Shown here: positions 7,085-16,289 of the stretch, one piece after another | Layout: each line of letters starts with the position of its first letter | Position numbering within the stretch: position 1 is the first letter of the stretch | NCBI RefSeq assembly: GCF_029946515.1 | Contig: NZ_JARZHH010000023.1 | Span: 1 to 64,000 of the forward strand | Direction of reading: 5' to 3' | DNA: 64,000 bases | Source of the DNA: Polyangium sp. 6x1 | GTDB taxonomy: Bacteria; Myxococcota_A; Polyangia; Polyangiales; Polyangiaceae | The notes under the pieces: generated by a model | Seen by the model: the letters and a program-made list of their open reading frames with translations, nothing else | The model's database searches: none | Told to the model about the DNA's origin: nothing | Program-made: the position numbers and the translations under genes

Positions 7085-9301
7085 TTAGCGCGGGTTGGTG
7101 CCACTTCGGACCGTCACGCGGATCGACACCACTCCATACCCGCGCTCCTCTCGCTCCGCCCACGCGGTCAGCGCCGCGAACGACGGATCGACGACCGCCG
7201 CCGCGAGCTCGGCGTCGCTCACCCCCTTGCGCACCGCCCAGGGGACCAGCACCAGCCGGTCGCCCGGCTCGACCGCGATGTCGAACGCCGGCTGGGCTCC
7301 CTCGGTGCGGCCGAAGCACGAGGCGGAGGCGTTGTCGAAGTGCTTCCGAAGCTGGGCGCCCGCTTCTCCTTCGAGCATTTCCTTCGTGAGGTGGCCGCTC
7401 GCGAGCATGGCCTCGATCACCCCGTGCTCGTCCACCAGGATCGACGCCTGCCCGCCGCGCACCCGGTAGACGCGCGTGGCCCCGCGGCGCACGAGGCGCA
7501 CGCGCCCCGGCACCACGGCGGCGATGACGCCCTCGGCGAGCACGCCGAAGGTCGGATCGGCGGCGTTCATGGCGGCGAGCGCGGCGTCGATGCGCGCCGC
7601 CAGCGCCTCGGGGAGCGCCAGCGGATCGGCGGGCAGCGGCGCGCGATCCAGGACGTGCGAGGTCCAGCGGTGGTGGTGGTCGCGGACGCCGAGCGGCGGC
7701 GTCGCGGTCGCGACCGGGAGCGGCGCGCCGTAGGCGGGCTCGGCGAGCAGCTCGCCGAGCACCCAGCGGCACACGTCGGCGCCGACGTCGCCGCAGTAGG
7801 GGGCCATCCCGCGGAACAGCGCGAACGCCGCGGCGCCGCCGGGGCGCGGGCTCCACACTTCGGCGTGCTCCAGGCCCCGCGGGCCCCACCCGAGCGCGGA
7901 GCGGAACGTGATGCCGCCGTGGGAGGCCGCGCGCCGGCCGTACGGTGGAGGCGGCCAGGCCTCGCCGCGCGCCAGGGCGACGTCCTCGAGGCCCACCACC
8001 ACCGCGGTGTCGCCGAGCGAGAGCGCGCCGGTCGGCTTCATGCCCTTGCGCAACGCCGGCAGGCCGGAGCACACGCCCCGCGCCACGTCGATCACCTCCG
8101 CGCTGTAGACGCCCACGTAGGCGCTGTCGCCGCCGATCACCAGCACGCGGCCCCCGTCGATCGCCACCGTGGCCGGGTACATGCGCGGCGCGCGCAGATC
8201 ACCGGTCGGCGTGAAGGAGCGGGTCGCGAGATCGAACACGTCCACCTCACGCGTCACGCCCGGCCCGGAGGACGGGAGCCCCGAGACCACCAGCGCTCGC
8301 CCCTCGCCCAGCGAGACCAGGAACGGGGTGCGGCGCGGGCGCGCGGGCGGCGCGATGGGCTCGAAGGTGAAGGCCTCGGTGTCGAGCACGAAGTACGCGG
8401 TGGGTGGCAGGGGGGCGAAGACCCCGCGATCGTTCGCGATCAGGAAGCGGCGCGCGTCGAGGCGCGCCATGACCACGCGGGAGAGCGGCGGTCCGGGGAT
8501 CGGCGTCCAGGTGTCGCGCGCGGCGTCGTAGAGCTCGGCCACGTGCGGGCTCCGCTCGTGCTGGCCGCCGAGCACCAGCACCCGATCGCCGGGCAGCAGG
8601 AGCTCCGCGCCGCCGGTGCGCGCGGCGTGCATGGACGCGGCGCGCGCCGTCGTGAGCGTGCACGGATCGAGGATCTCGACGGTGTCCGTCCCCCCGCCGG
8701 CGATCACCACGCGCCCGTCGCCGAGCCGCGTGGCCTTGGGGGCGACACGCGCCACCTGGAGCGGGATCTCGCGTGTCTCGCGCGCCGAAAGCGACACCAC
8801 GTCGGCGTTGGCGAACGGCTCCCCGCGCATCGGCGGCTCCCCGCCGGCGACCAGCAGTCGATCGTCGTCGATCATCGCGATGGCCGGCGCCGCGCGGGCG
8901 CGCGACAGCTTGGCGATCGTGTGGAGAGCGGCCTCCGAGGATCGCGAGGGCAGGCCGCGCGCGGCCTCGTGGATCGTCGGCGCGCTGATGTAGAGGCCGC
9001 CCAGCTTGTGGAACAGCAGGGTGACCGGCCCGACGTCGAGGAACGCGAACGTCGACAGCGACGCGGCGTGGGCAGGCCCGCCGCCTTTGCGATCGAGCAG
9101 CACGGCGACGTGCACGCCGGGCGTGGAGCGCAGGCTCCACCCGGGGTCGCCCGGCTCCAGGATCACGTGGACCGGGGCCACGCCCGGGTCGGGGAGGACG
9201 ATCTCGCAGGCCGGATCGCTGCCGATCCGAACCGGCGCGTCGGTGCGCAGCAAGAGGCCCGCGGCGGCGCCGTCGAGCACGGTGATCTCCACGGGCGTCA
9301 T
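7085..9301 (-). CDS. FHA-Kelch protein with degenerate PP2C-like C-terminus
   Basis: A 738-residue protein. Residues 1-100 form an FHA-like domain (VRIGSDPACEIVLPDPGVAP, VHVILEPGDPGW), a phosphothreonine-binding fold. Residues about 140-470 are Kelch-type propeller repeats, visible as DGRVVIAGGG, GDRVLVLGGQ and GGRVLVIGGD followed by blade strands. Residues about 500-738 follow the PP2C outline but lack the metal ligands: the GDSRAY position reads GATRVY, the SDGL position reads PWAV and the DNVT position reads YGVV. I infer a phospho-dependent scaffold and not a phosphatase. ATG 9301 was chosen because it directly precedes the FHA strand; the frame continues upstream without similarity. It is divergent from the DUF6891 gene, with a 98-bp shared control region. 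No signal peptide is seen. Confidence 0.75.
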   Translation of the reverse strand: MTPVEITVLDGAAAGLLLRTDAPVRIGSDPACEIVLPDPGVAPVHVILEPGDPGWSLRSTPGVHVAVLLDRKGGGPAHAASLSTFAFLDVGPVTLLFHKLGGLYISAPTIHEAARGLPSRSSEAALHTIAKLSRARAAPAIAMIDDDRLLVAGGEPPMRGEPFANADVVSLSARETREIPLQVARVAPKATRLGDGRVVIAGGGTDTVEILDPCTLTTARAASMHAARTGGAELLLPGDRVLVLGGQHERSPHVAELYDAARDTWTPIPGPPLSRVVMARLDARRFLIANDRGVFAPLPPTAYFVLDTEAFTFEPIAPPARPRRTPFLVSLGEGRALVVSGLPSSGPGVTREVDVFDLATRSFTPTGDLRAPRMYPATVAIDGGRVLVIGGDSAYVGVYSAEVIDVARGVCSGLPALRKGMKPTGALSLGDTAVVVGLEDVALARGEAWPPPPYGRRAASHGGITFRSALGWGPRGLEHAEVWSPRPGGAAAFALFRGMAPYCGDVGADVCRWVLGELLAEPAYGAPLPVATATPPLGVRDHHHRWTSHVLDRAPLPADPLALPEALAARIDAALAAMNAADPTFGVLAEGVIAAVVPGRVRLVRRGATRVYRVRGGQASILVDEHGVIEAMLASGHLTKEMLEGEAGAQLRKHFDNASASCFGRTEGAQPAFDIAVEPGDRLVLVPWAVRKGVSDAELAAAVVDPSFAALTAWAEREERGYGVVSIRVTVRSGTNPR

Positions 9302-9399
9302 CGCGCCAGGATATGACGTGGGCGCCGCCCGCGTCGCGCGGTTCGACGTCGTGCCGATCCGGTCCTTGTGGCGCGCGGAGCCCCGTGCGACCAGGCGCC

Positions 9400-11676
9400 A
9401 TGCTCGGCCATCGAGACATCCCCTCCCAGCTCGACGCGATGATCGCACGCGAGCTCCACCTCGGGTACTCGGACGACGAAACGATCGTCGAGGATGCCAC
9501 CGAGCAGTTCCCGGATCACGACGAGGCCGAAGTGCGGGCGGCGCTCGCGGCCGCGCTGGAGAAGCGCGCGATCGAAGAGCGAGGGTGGCCCGAGACCACC
9601 GACTGCGATCGCCTCGACAGCGCGTTCGCCGCGCTGGAAGCCGAGGGCGTCGTGGCGCGCCAGAGCTTCTGGTGCTGCACGAGCTGCGCGATCCCGGCCA
9701 TCAAAGGGGAGATGATGGACGAGGAGGCCCGAGGCACCCCGGTGCGCGGCTATGTCTACTTTCACTGGGGCATGCTCGACGACATAGCCTCCGGAGACCG
9801 GCTCGGCTTGCAGTGCGGCGGCGCGATCGCGGACGACGACAGCGCACACGGCCGGATCGTCGAGCGCGTCGTGGCCGCCCTGAAGCGCGCCGGTCTCGCG
9901 GCCGAAGGGCGCAGCGAGCGGACCGTGGAGGTCACGCTCGACTGGAAGAAACGCCGGCGCGCGCCGCCCCGGCCCGACGACGCGAAGTCGATCGAGGAGC
10001 ACGTGGCGGCGTGGGAGCGCGCGTTCGCGACGGCGATCCTCTGCTGCGTACCGGGCATGTGCCCGATCGAGCTGGGGCCCGCGCTGGTGTCGGTCGGCGC
10101 CGGCGCGCTCGCGGCGCGCTTGGCCTCCCGGAGCACCCGTGCCGGGATGGCCGATATCACCGCGCGCGCCTTGGCCGATGCCGGCGAGGAGGCGCTCGCC
10201 CGCGAGGTGCTGCTCGCGGCGTACCGCCGGCATCCGTCGGTCGACCGCCGGTGGGACAATGACCTCACCACGGCGCTGACCCGCGAGCCCGCACTCTCGT
10301 ACATCGATCTCCTCCTGCGCGGCGGCCTTTCGGACGACGTCGTCGCGCGCGTCGCCGTCGCCCGCATCAGCCCCCTGCCGCCCACCCTCTTCGCCGCGGC
10401 GGCGAAGGCATGGCTCGCGTGCCTCATGCGGGAGGCGGGCCGGCCCATCTCGAAGTACCAGGAGGATCGCTGGATCGGCGATTCGCGCGCCGTTTGGTCG
10501 TACGACGAAAAGACCCCCTACCAAGGGTCCGACGCGCGCGAGGGCCGCGTGCTGCTCGCGGCCGCGCTGTGGTGTTACCTCCCGCCGGAGGAGAACAAGG
10601 GCTACATCAAGCCCGCGTTCGATTGGCTCTGGTTCGACGACGAGCCCATCGCAAAGCCCGAGTCGGTCGCGCGCCGGGGCGCGTTCCGCGCGTCTGCGTT
10701 GGTGGAGGATCTCGCATCGCACCTCGACGAGGTGGAGGGCGACGCCGTGCCGGACCTCGTGGAAGAGATGATCGCGGCCGGCGAGACCGATCTGGCGCGC
10801 GCGCTGCTCCCGAAGCTCGATGGCGACGCGCGGACGCTCGCCCTCATCGCGCTCGGCGAGCTGCCGCCCGTGGACGTGAACGCCACGAAGGAGCGCATCC
10901 GCGAGCTCGAGACGTCCTACCAGGATGGCCTCATCACGTCCGCCGAGTGGGAGCGGGGGCCGGTCGTCGCGGCCCATGCCCTCGCCGCGAGCGGAGATCC
11001 CGAATCCGCGTTGGCGCTGCTCGCCCCGAGCCTCGAGGAGAAGGTGGCGGCGAGCAAAGCGGAGGTGGCCGCGGCGCGCGCGACCCTCGACCAGGCCGCC
11101 GCCGCGTCGTTCGAGATCGACTGGGCAGCGCGCGCGCCGGACGTCTCCACGGAGTGGACATCCGCGGGCGAGCGGAGGCTCGAGCGCTTGGCCCGGGAGC
11201 TCACCGCTCCCGAAGCGCTGGGCCTCATGCAGGTGCGGCTGCGCATGAAGTCGCTTTCGCGGTTGCTGGTGACGTTCGCGGCCGTCGATCGCGAGCGCAG
11301 CAGCAAGATCTTCGACGACGTGGTGGAGCGCTGGGGCGTGCACCCGGCGTGGTGGGGGGAATGCGTGACGATGATGATGGCCGTCGGTCGCCTCGACGAG
11401 GCGCTGAAGCACGATCGAGCTCCGGAAGCGCCGTACATGGGCCTGCGCTCGGTGGAAATCGCGCGATGGCTGCTGCTCGCCGGGCGGCGCGACGACGCCC
11501 TGGAGCGGCTCGGCGCCGTCATGGCGAAGCCGGCGTGGCCCCGCGACCTGCTCGACGTGGGCCTCATGCTCCTCTCGCTCGCTCCGCCCGAGAAGCGCCC
11601 CGCGATCGCGGCGCGCCTCCGCGCCGCGTACGACCGCGCCATCGTGGTGCTCGACGAGCTGACTCCGCCTCCGTGA
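9400..11676 (+). CDS. DUF6891-containing protein
   Basis: A 758-residue cytoplasmic protein. The N-terminal part (about 1-170) matches the DUF6891 pattern: an acidic helical start with DDETIVEDATEQFPD, then DRLDSAFAALEAEGVVARQS, a WCCTSC pair of Cys residues, and RGYVYFHWGMLDD. The rest is a helical repeat region rich in Ala, Glu and Arg, with TPR/HEAT-like spacing and no recognisable catalytic motif. ATG 9400 is preferred over an upstream in-frame ATG at 9313, because residues before it look like read-through of the divergent promoter. Function is unknown. The Cys pair could bind metal or form a disulfide, which is inference only. Confidence 0.65.
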   Translation: MLGHRDIPSQLDAMIARELHLGYSDDETIVEDATEQFPDHDEAEVRAALAAALEKRAIEERGWPETTDCDRLDSAFAALEAEGVVARQSFWCCTSCAIPAIKGEMMDEEARGTPVRGYVYFHWGMLDDIASGDRLGLQCGGAIADDDSAHGRIVERVVAALKRAGLAAEGRSERTVEVTLDWKKRRRAPPRPDDAKSIEEHVAAWERAFATAILCCVPGMCPIELGPALVSVGAGALAARLASRSTRAGMADITARALADAGEEALAREVLLAAYRRHPSVDRRWDNDLTTALTREPALSYIDLLLRGGLSDDVVARVAVARISPLPPTLFAAAAKAWLACLMREAGRPISKYQEDRWIGDSRAVWSYDEKTPYQGSDAREGRVLLAAALWCYLPPEENKGYIKPAFDWLWFDDEPIAKPESVARRGAFRASALVEDLASHLDEVEGDAVPDLVEEMIAAGETDLARALLPKLDGDARTLALIALGELPPVDVNATKERIRELETSYQDGLITSAEWERGPVVAAHALAASGDPESALALLAPSLEEKVAASKAEVAAARATLDQAAAASFEIDWAARAPDVSTEWTSAGERRLERLARELTAPEALGLMQVRLRMKSLSRLLVTFAAVDRERSSKIFDDVVERWGVHPAWWGECVTMMMAVGRLDEALKHDRAPEAPYMGLRSVEIARWLLLAGRRDDALERLGAVMAKPAWPRDLLDVGLMLLSLAPPEKRPAIAARLRAAYDRAIVVLDELTPPP

Positions 11677-11735
11677 GCGGCGCCCTGCAGGGCACGGCTA
11701 CTTCGCTCAGCCTGGTAGCGTCGTCGCGGTCGGGA

Positions 11736-11780
11736 CGAGCACGGTGGCGAGCACGCCGAGGTCGAACTCGCTCCCGATGG
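11736..11780 (-). pseudogene. 45-nt inverted copy of part of a kinase/ATPase gene
   Basis: The complement of these 45 bases is identical to 3765-3809 inside the large kinase gene and reads PIGSEFDLGVLATVL in the same codon phase. The similarity stops abruptly on both sides. It is too short to work and looks like a leftover of this gene or a paralogue. Confidence 0.7.
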
Positions 11781-11920
11781 GGTGGCACCGCCGAGCGGCC
11801 CCAGGGGGGAGAACGCCGACCAGATCCTCGGAGCGCTTGACCGAGAGGGAGAGCGCCATTCGATACCGCAAGCACCTGGAGTGGGCGGGGGTCGCTCGGC
11901 CGGAGCTCTTCGCACGAATC

Positions 11921-12008
11921 CCGCTTCCGCTTCCGCTCCCGCTTCCGCTTCCGCTTCCGCTTCCGCTTCCGCTTCCGCTCCCGCTTCCGCTCCCGCTCCC
12001 GCTTCCGC
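11921..12008. repeat. Hexanucleotide array (CCGCTY)n, copy 3
   Basis: About 14-15 units, here dominated by CCGCTT. It is immediately followed by the 43-bp tandem repeat. Confidence 0.9.
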
Positions 12009-12030
12009 GCACACGAATCTCACGCTGCGC

Positions 12031-12345
12031 CCCTTCCAAACCGACCTCCCCGCACGCTGACCTCTCTCCGCGCCCCTTCCAAACCGACCTCCCCGCGCGC
12101 CGACCCCTCTCCGCGCCCCTTCCAAGCCAACCTCCCGAGACGCGGACCTCTCTCCGCGTCCCTTCCAAGCCAACCTCCCCGCACGCCGACCTCTCTCCGC
12201 GCCCCTTCCAAGCCAACCTCCCCGCACGCCGACCCCTCTCCGCGCCCCTTCCAAGCTGACCCCCCCGCGCGCGGCCCCCTCTCCGCACCCCTTCCAAGCC
12301 GACCTCCCCACGCGCCGACCCCTCTTTGCGCCCTCTCCGCAGGCA
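12031..12345. repeat. 43-bp tandem repeat, about seven copies
   Basis: The anchor CCCTTCCAA recurs at 12031, 12074, 12117, 12160, 12203, 12246 and 12289, exactly 43 bases apart each time, followed by a degenerate copy (CCCTCTCC) near 12331. Each unit continues with a GACCTCCCCGCGCGCCGACC-like block and CTCTCCGCGC. Copies differ by scattered substitutions without length change. The period is not a multiple of three, so it is not a protein repeat. There are no unique spacers, so it is not a CRISPR array. Confidence 0.92.
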
Positions 12346-12446
12346 CGCCGCATCCTTCGCCTCCGCCGGCTGCCCGGATTCGCGCCACGTTGACGGCCCC
12401 GACACGCTCCCCCTACCATCGCGCCTTCCCCGGACCTCGAGGAGCC

Positions 12447-14189
12447 ATGAAGACGTCGAGCAGCGACCGTGATGGCCTCGCGACGGCATTCCTGCACGCG
12501 ACGCGCGGCGTCTTTCGCCTGCGCCGAGCCGCCGAGAGGCTCTCCCGCGTGCTCGGGCGGCAAGCTCCCACTCCCGCCATCCCCCCGCGCGCGCCGCGGC
12601 CGGAAGGCGCGCCGAAGCGCCGCAACATCCTGTTCATCACCGTCGACCAGCAACGCCACGACGCCCTCGGCGTCAACGGCGGGCGCATCGCCCGTACGCC
12701 GTCGCTCGATGCGCTCGGACGCGCAGGCATCGTCTACCACCGCGCCCATGTCCAAAACGTCGTGTGCATGCCCTCCCGATCGACGATGCTGACGGGGCAA
12801 CACCCCCTCACGCACGGCGTCGTCGCCAACGGGATCGCATTGCCCGACGAGGGACGCAGCGTCGCCGAGGTGCTCCGGACACGCGCGGGATATCGCACGG
12901 CGCTCATCGGAAAAGCCCACTTCGATCCCCACCTCGACCCGCTGCTCACGTTCCCCGAAAATCGATACCTCGTCGAAGGCCGCACGACGCCCTGGCACGG
13001 CTTCGAGCACGCCGAGCTCGCCACGCACGGCCCCATCGGCGGACACCATTACGCCGCCTGGTTATGGGAAAACCACCCCGAATACGTGCGCGGGTTCGGC
13101 GGCGTGCTCTCGGGCACCGGGGGCGGCGATACAGGGGCGCCCGAGGTCAAACGCAACCCCATCCCCCGCGGCCTCTACCATACCGACTGGCTCGTCGACC
13201 GCGCAGAAGCCTGGCTCGCCGCGCAGCCACCGGACGAGCCGTGGTTTTTATGGTTGAGCTTCCCCGATCCGCATCACCCCTTCGACCCGCCAGCCGACGA
13301 GGTCGAGAGGCGCATCGATTGGCGAAGCCTCCCGCTCCCCGCCGGGCACCCAGGATCCCGCGAGGAGATCGTGCGATTCCTCCGGCAGAAGCCCCGGCAT
13401 TGGCTCGACTGGTACGAGGGGCGATACCTGAACCCCGAAGGAGGCCCCATCAACTTCCGGCCTTCCGCACTGACACACGACCAGCTCCGCGAGGTAGAAG
13501 CGCACATCCACGTGGAAAACGAGCTCATCGACGAGGCCTGCGGCAGGCTGTTCGCCTCTCTTCGCGCGCGCGGCATCGACGCGGACACCGACATCTTCTA
13601 CACGTCCGATCACGGCGACCTGCAAGGGACGCTGGGTCTTCTCTTCAAAGGCCCCTACCACGTCGATGCACTCTTGCGCGTGCCGCTCCTATGGCGACCG
13701 GCCCCGAGCGCCGGCATTACCCCCGCCGAGGTGCCCGAGCCCGTCGGGCACGTCGACCTCGCGCCGACATTCTGCTCGATCGCAGGCCTCGATATCCCCG
13801 ACTGGATGCAAGGACGAAGCTTGCCAACGGCACGCGGCTCGGACCGCTCCTTCGTACTCACCACCTTCGACAGCCAGTTCGCGCAGGTAGGCATGCACCT
13901 GCGCACAATCTTCATGGATGGCTGGATCTGCACGGTCTACGAGCCGAGCACGCACGGCGTGGGGGGAGATTTCCCGCTGTACTGGGCCATCTGGGGGCGC
14001 GGGTCGACCATCCCACGCTACGACGGCACCGAGGGGGAGCTTTACGACGTGAACACGGATCCGCAGCAATGGCAGAACCTGTGGAACGACCCCGCCCGAC
14101 GCAAACTACGCGACGACCTCGTCGCCGAGCTGCGGGTTCGACTGCCACCGCAGCGTGCTCCTGCGCTTCCGGTGGCGGCGCCGACGTGA
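12447..14189 (+). CDS. Sulfatase (alkaline-phosphatase superfamily)
   Basis: A 580-residue sulfatase. The formylglycine signature is VCMPSRSTMLTGQHP, about residues 107-121, where the Cys of C-x-P-S-R would be converted to formylglycine. The first metal motif ILFITVDQQRHDALG precedes it, and TDIFYTSDHGDLQGTLGLL supplies the second metal Asp/His. The length and the GKAHFDPHLDPLL block fit choline-sulfatase/arylsulfatase-like enzymes; the substrate is not predictable. No signal peptide or membrane segment is seen, so it is probably cytoplasmic. ATG 12447 has GAGGAG close upstream. A sulfatase-maturing enzyme is not encoded in this window. The gene ends in the palindrome element at 14190-14603. 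Confidence 0.9.
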   Translation: MKTSSSDRDGLATAFLHATRGVFRLRRAAERLSRVLGRQAPTPAIPPRAPRPEGAPKRRNILFITVDQQRHDALGVNGGRIARTPSLDALGRAGIVYHRAHVQNVVCMPSRSTMLTGQHPLTHGVVANGIALPDEGRSVAEVLRTRAGYRTALIGKAHFDPHLDPLLTFPENRYLVEGRTTPWHGFEHAELATHGPIGGHHYAAWLWENHPEYVRGFGGVLSGTGGGDTGAPEVKRNPIPRGLYHTDWLVDRAEAWLAAQPPDEPWFLWLSFPDPHHPFDPPADEVERRIDWRSLPLPAGHPGSREEIVRFLRQKPRHWLDWYEGRYLNPEGGPINFRPSALTHDQLREVEAHIHVENELIDEACGRLFASLRARGIDADTDIFYTSDHGDLQGTLGLLFKGPYHVDALLRVPLLWRPAPSAGITPAEVPEPVGHVDLAPTFCSIAGLDIPDWMQGRSLPTARGSDRSFVLTTFDSQFAQVGMHLRTIFMDGWICTVYEPSTHGVGGDFPLYWAIWGRGSTIPRYDGTEGELYDVNTDPQQWQNLWNDPARRKLRDDLVAELRVRLPPQRAPALPVAAPT

Positions 14190-14603
14190 CGTGAGGCGTC
14201 GCGCCGGGGCGCTGCCCCGGGCCCCGCGGGGGCTATCCGCCCCTCGCCCCGGACCAGGGCCAGCCCTGGACCTCTGGGCATCGACTGCGCGAAGCGCAGT
14301 CGATGCGGGGAAAATTTTTAAAGCTGTTCGCCCCCTCTTTGCACGGCCAGCCCTGGACCTCAGGGGGAAGAACTGCGCTCCGCGCAGTTCTTCCCACAGG
14401 CCGTCGCTGGGACCGCGTTGCCAGTTGACCTGTCAGCGCGGCTGTCTCGGTTGGCAGGGTCGGTTGCGGTCTTGACCTGGCCCGTTCGATGAACTGCGCA
14501 TCGCGCAGTTCATCGACCCCGAGTCCAGCGCTTGCGCTGGTCCGGGTCCAGGGGTGGACAACCCCTGGTGGGGCCTGGGGCGAAGCCCCAGCGAGGCGCC
14601 TCC
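14190..14603. repeat. Composite palindrome element A in a convergent gap
   Basis: The whole gap between the sulfatase and the membrane glycosyltransferase gene is a string of perfect palindromes. They include CCGGGGC (14204-14220), CCAGGGC (14254-14269), GCATCGACTGCGC with gaa loop (14278-14306), GGGAAGAACTGCGC with tcc loop (14365-14395), TCGATGAACTGCGC with atc loop (14486-14516), CCAGCGC (14525-14540), CCAGGGGT (14548-14568) and CTGGGGC (14575-14591). A T-run (14314-14319) follows the third stem. The element recurs inverted at 22283-22706. A bidirectional transcription-stop role is inferred from position. Confidence 0.88.
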
Positions 14604-16289
14604 CTACCGCCCCTTCCGCCGATAAATCCAGATGACGGGCGTCCCGTGCAGCCCTGCCACGTGGGCGGGTTGCACGGTCCCGTAGGCTACCCAGGCTTGG
14701 TATTCTTGCCCCTGCATGTGCTGCTCGTGGTGATACAGGGCGAAATCTGCCTCGTGGACTGCGCCGACACCGCGGATGTCCTTCCGCAGCCGGCCGTCTT
14801 TTTGCAGCATCTCCCACGAGGGCCAGGCCGTATCGTGGATGTAGACGGTCCCGCTCTTTGGCACCTCGCGGTTCAGGTAGTCCACGACGGCGCCCGTCGT
14901 GTAGCCCCAGAAGGACCGGTTGAGCCCGAGCGTCGCTGCGCCCTTTGCGCCGCCCACGAGCGGCACGTAATTCGAGAGCCCCCACGGATGCGATGCCGCC
15001 GTCTCTGCGATCGGGGCTGCGAGCAGCGCTGCGAAGAGCCCCATTGCCGCTGCTGGCCCGCGCGCGAATCGCCGGATGGTTGCCGCCGAGAGCTTCCGAA
15101 GCTCCACCCGGGCCACGGAGACGAGCCAGGAGGCCCCTGCCCCGGCGAACAGCGCGATGAATGGATACGCCTGCATCCAGTGCTTCGTCCCGCCGAAGAT
15201 GGGCGTCTTCGGGAGCACCCATGCGCCGTACGAAATGCCGATGGCCATCAGCCAGAAGAGGTCCGTTTCGCCGCCGTCGCGCCGCGTGATCTTGCCCGCC
15301 CGCGCCCGCAGAAATGCCTGGATCCGTGCCCGCGCCCGCACGCCCAGCCCGAGGGCGAAGAGCGCGAGCGTCACTGTCGGCACCGTCGCCGCCGTCATCA
15401 CCGGCGCGTACAGGCGCGGCATGGGCGGCGTCCAGTACGTCCGCCCGAAGAACTCCATGTTGTAATACTCGTGATTCAGGTGGAACGACGCATAGGCGCC
15501 GAGCCGCGCGAATGTGTCCCGCCAGATCCACGGCCAGAGCGCGTACATCACGAGCGGCCCGAGCACGGCCATCGCGCCGAGCGCGGCCATCGCTCGCCGG
15601 AGCGTCTCCTTCGTGTCACCGCCCGTCAGCCGGTCGCGCACGAGGCAAAGCAGGGCGAACGTCACGGCGAGGATCGGCAAGAACCACGCGTTGTGCTTGG
15701 TGTCGAGCGCGAGCCCGAAGGCGAGACCCGCCGCGATCGGCCAGCGGCGCCCGCCCTCCCGCATTGCTTTCCAGAAGCAATACGTGGCGAGCAGGAACAT
15801 GGTCACGATCGGCACGTCGAAGCAGGCGAGGTGCGCGTTGTAGAAGAACCGCGGCATGCAGAAGAGCGCGATCGCCGCGAAGAGCCCTGCGATCCGGCCG
15901 CGCGCCTCCGCGCCCCAGCGATAGACGAGCGCGACGCCCGCGCCCGCGAGGAAGATCGCCGGGAAACGATAACTCGTCCCCTCCATCGCGAAGAGGTGCC
16001 ATTTCTTCTGCAAGAGCAGGTTCGACAGCGCGAACAGCGACTTGATGAGCCCCGGATGCTCGCTGTTCACCCGCCACGCGCTGTCGATCGCCTTCGGCTC
16101 GAACGCGGCCCGCGGGTTTGCGAAGAGCAGCTCGAACCACCGGCGGTAGCTGTCGGCCGCGTGAAAGTAAAACCCTTCGTCCCGCGCGTATCCGAGGTCG
16201 CCCACGGTCGCGACGAGCAGCACCATCACGAGGCCGGCGAGCAGCGCCGCGACAAGATCGTCTTTCCAGGTGAGCTTGGCCCCGCTCAT
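14604..16289 (-). CDS. GT39-type membrane glycosyltransferase
   Basis: A 561-residue polytopic membrane protein with about ten hydrophobic segments. The first (about 12-30) is followed by the loop GDLGYARDEGFYFHAADSYR. The ArDE-type acidic pair in that loop is the catalytic signature of the GT-C/PMT/ArnT family, which transfers sugars from polyprenyl-phosphate donors on the outer face of the inner membrane. A large C-terminal periplasmic part (about 430-561) follows. Its ATG overlaps the stop of the upstream gene (ATGA), so the two are translationally coupled. It is the last gene of the three-gene envelope operon running down from 19047. The acceptor is unknown. Confidence 0.8.
   Translation of the reverse strand: MSGAKLTWKDDLVAALLAGLVMVLLVATVGDLGYARDEGFYFHAADSYRRWFELLFANPRAAFEPKAIDSAWRVNSEHPGLIKSLFALSNLLLQKKWHLFAMEGTSYRFPAIFLAGAGVALVYRWGAEARGRIAGLFAAIALFCMPRFFYNAHLACFDVPIVTMFLLATYCFWKAMREGGRRWPIAAGLAFGLALDTKHNAWFLPILAVTFALLCLVRDRLTGGDTKETLRRAMAALGAMAVLGPLVMYALWPWIWRDTFARLGAYASFHLNHEYYNMEFFGRTYWTPPMPRLYAPVMTAATVPTVTLALFALGLGVRARARIQAFLRARAGKITRRDGGETDLFWLMAIGISYGAWVLPKTPIFGGTKHWMQAYPFIALFAGAGASWLVSVARVELRKLSAATIRRFARGPAAAMGLFAALLAAPIAETAASHPWGLSNYVPLVGGAKGAATLGLNRSFWGYTTGAVVDYLNREVPKSGTVYIHDTAWPSWEMLQKDGRLRKDIRGVGAVHEADFALYHHEQHMQGQEYQAWVAYGTVQPAHVAGLHGTPVIWIYRRKGR

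Larger units (their letters stand above)
11677..12446. other. 770-bp repeat-rich gap with a captured kinase-gene fragment
   Basis: No convincing gene. In order it holds a 45-nt inverted match to the kinase gene (11736-11780), a hexanucleotide array (11921-12008) and a 43-bp tandem repeat (about 12031-12345). The last 100 bp lead into the sulfatase start and include a TACCAT that could be a -10 site. Confidence 0.7.

Noticed and set aside
12031-12345. Possible CRISPR array
   Set aside because: The units are directly adjacent with no unique spacers, and no cas gene is present.
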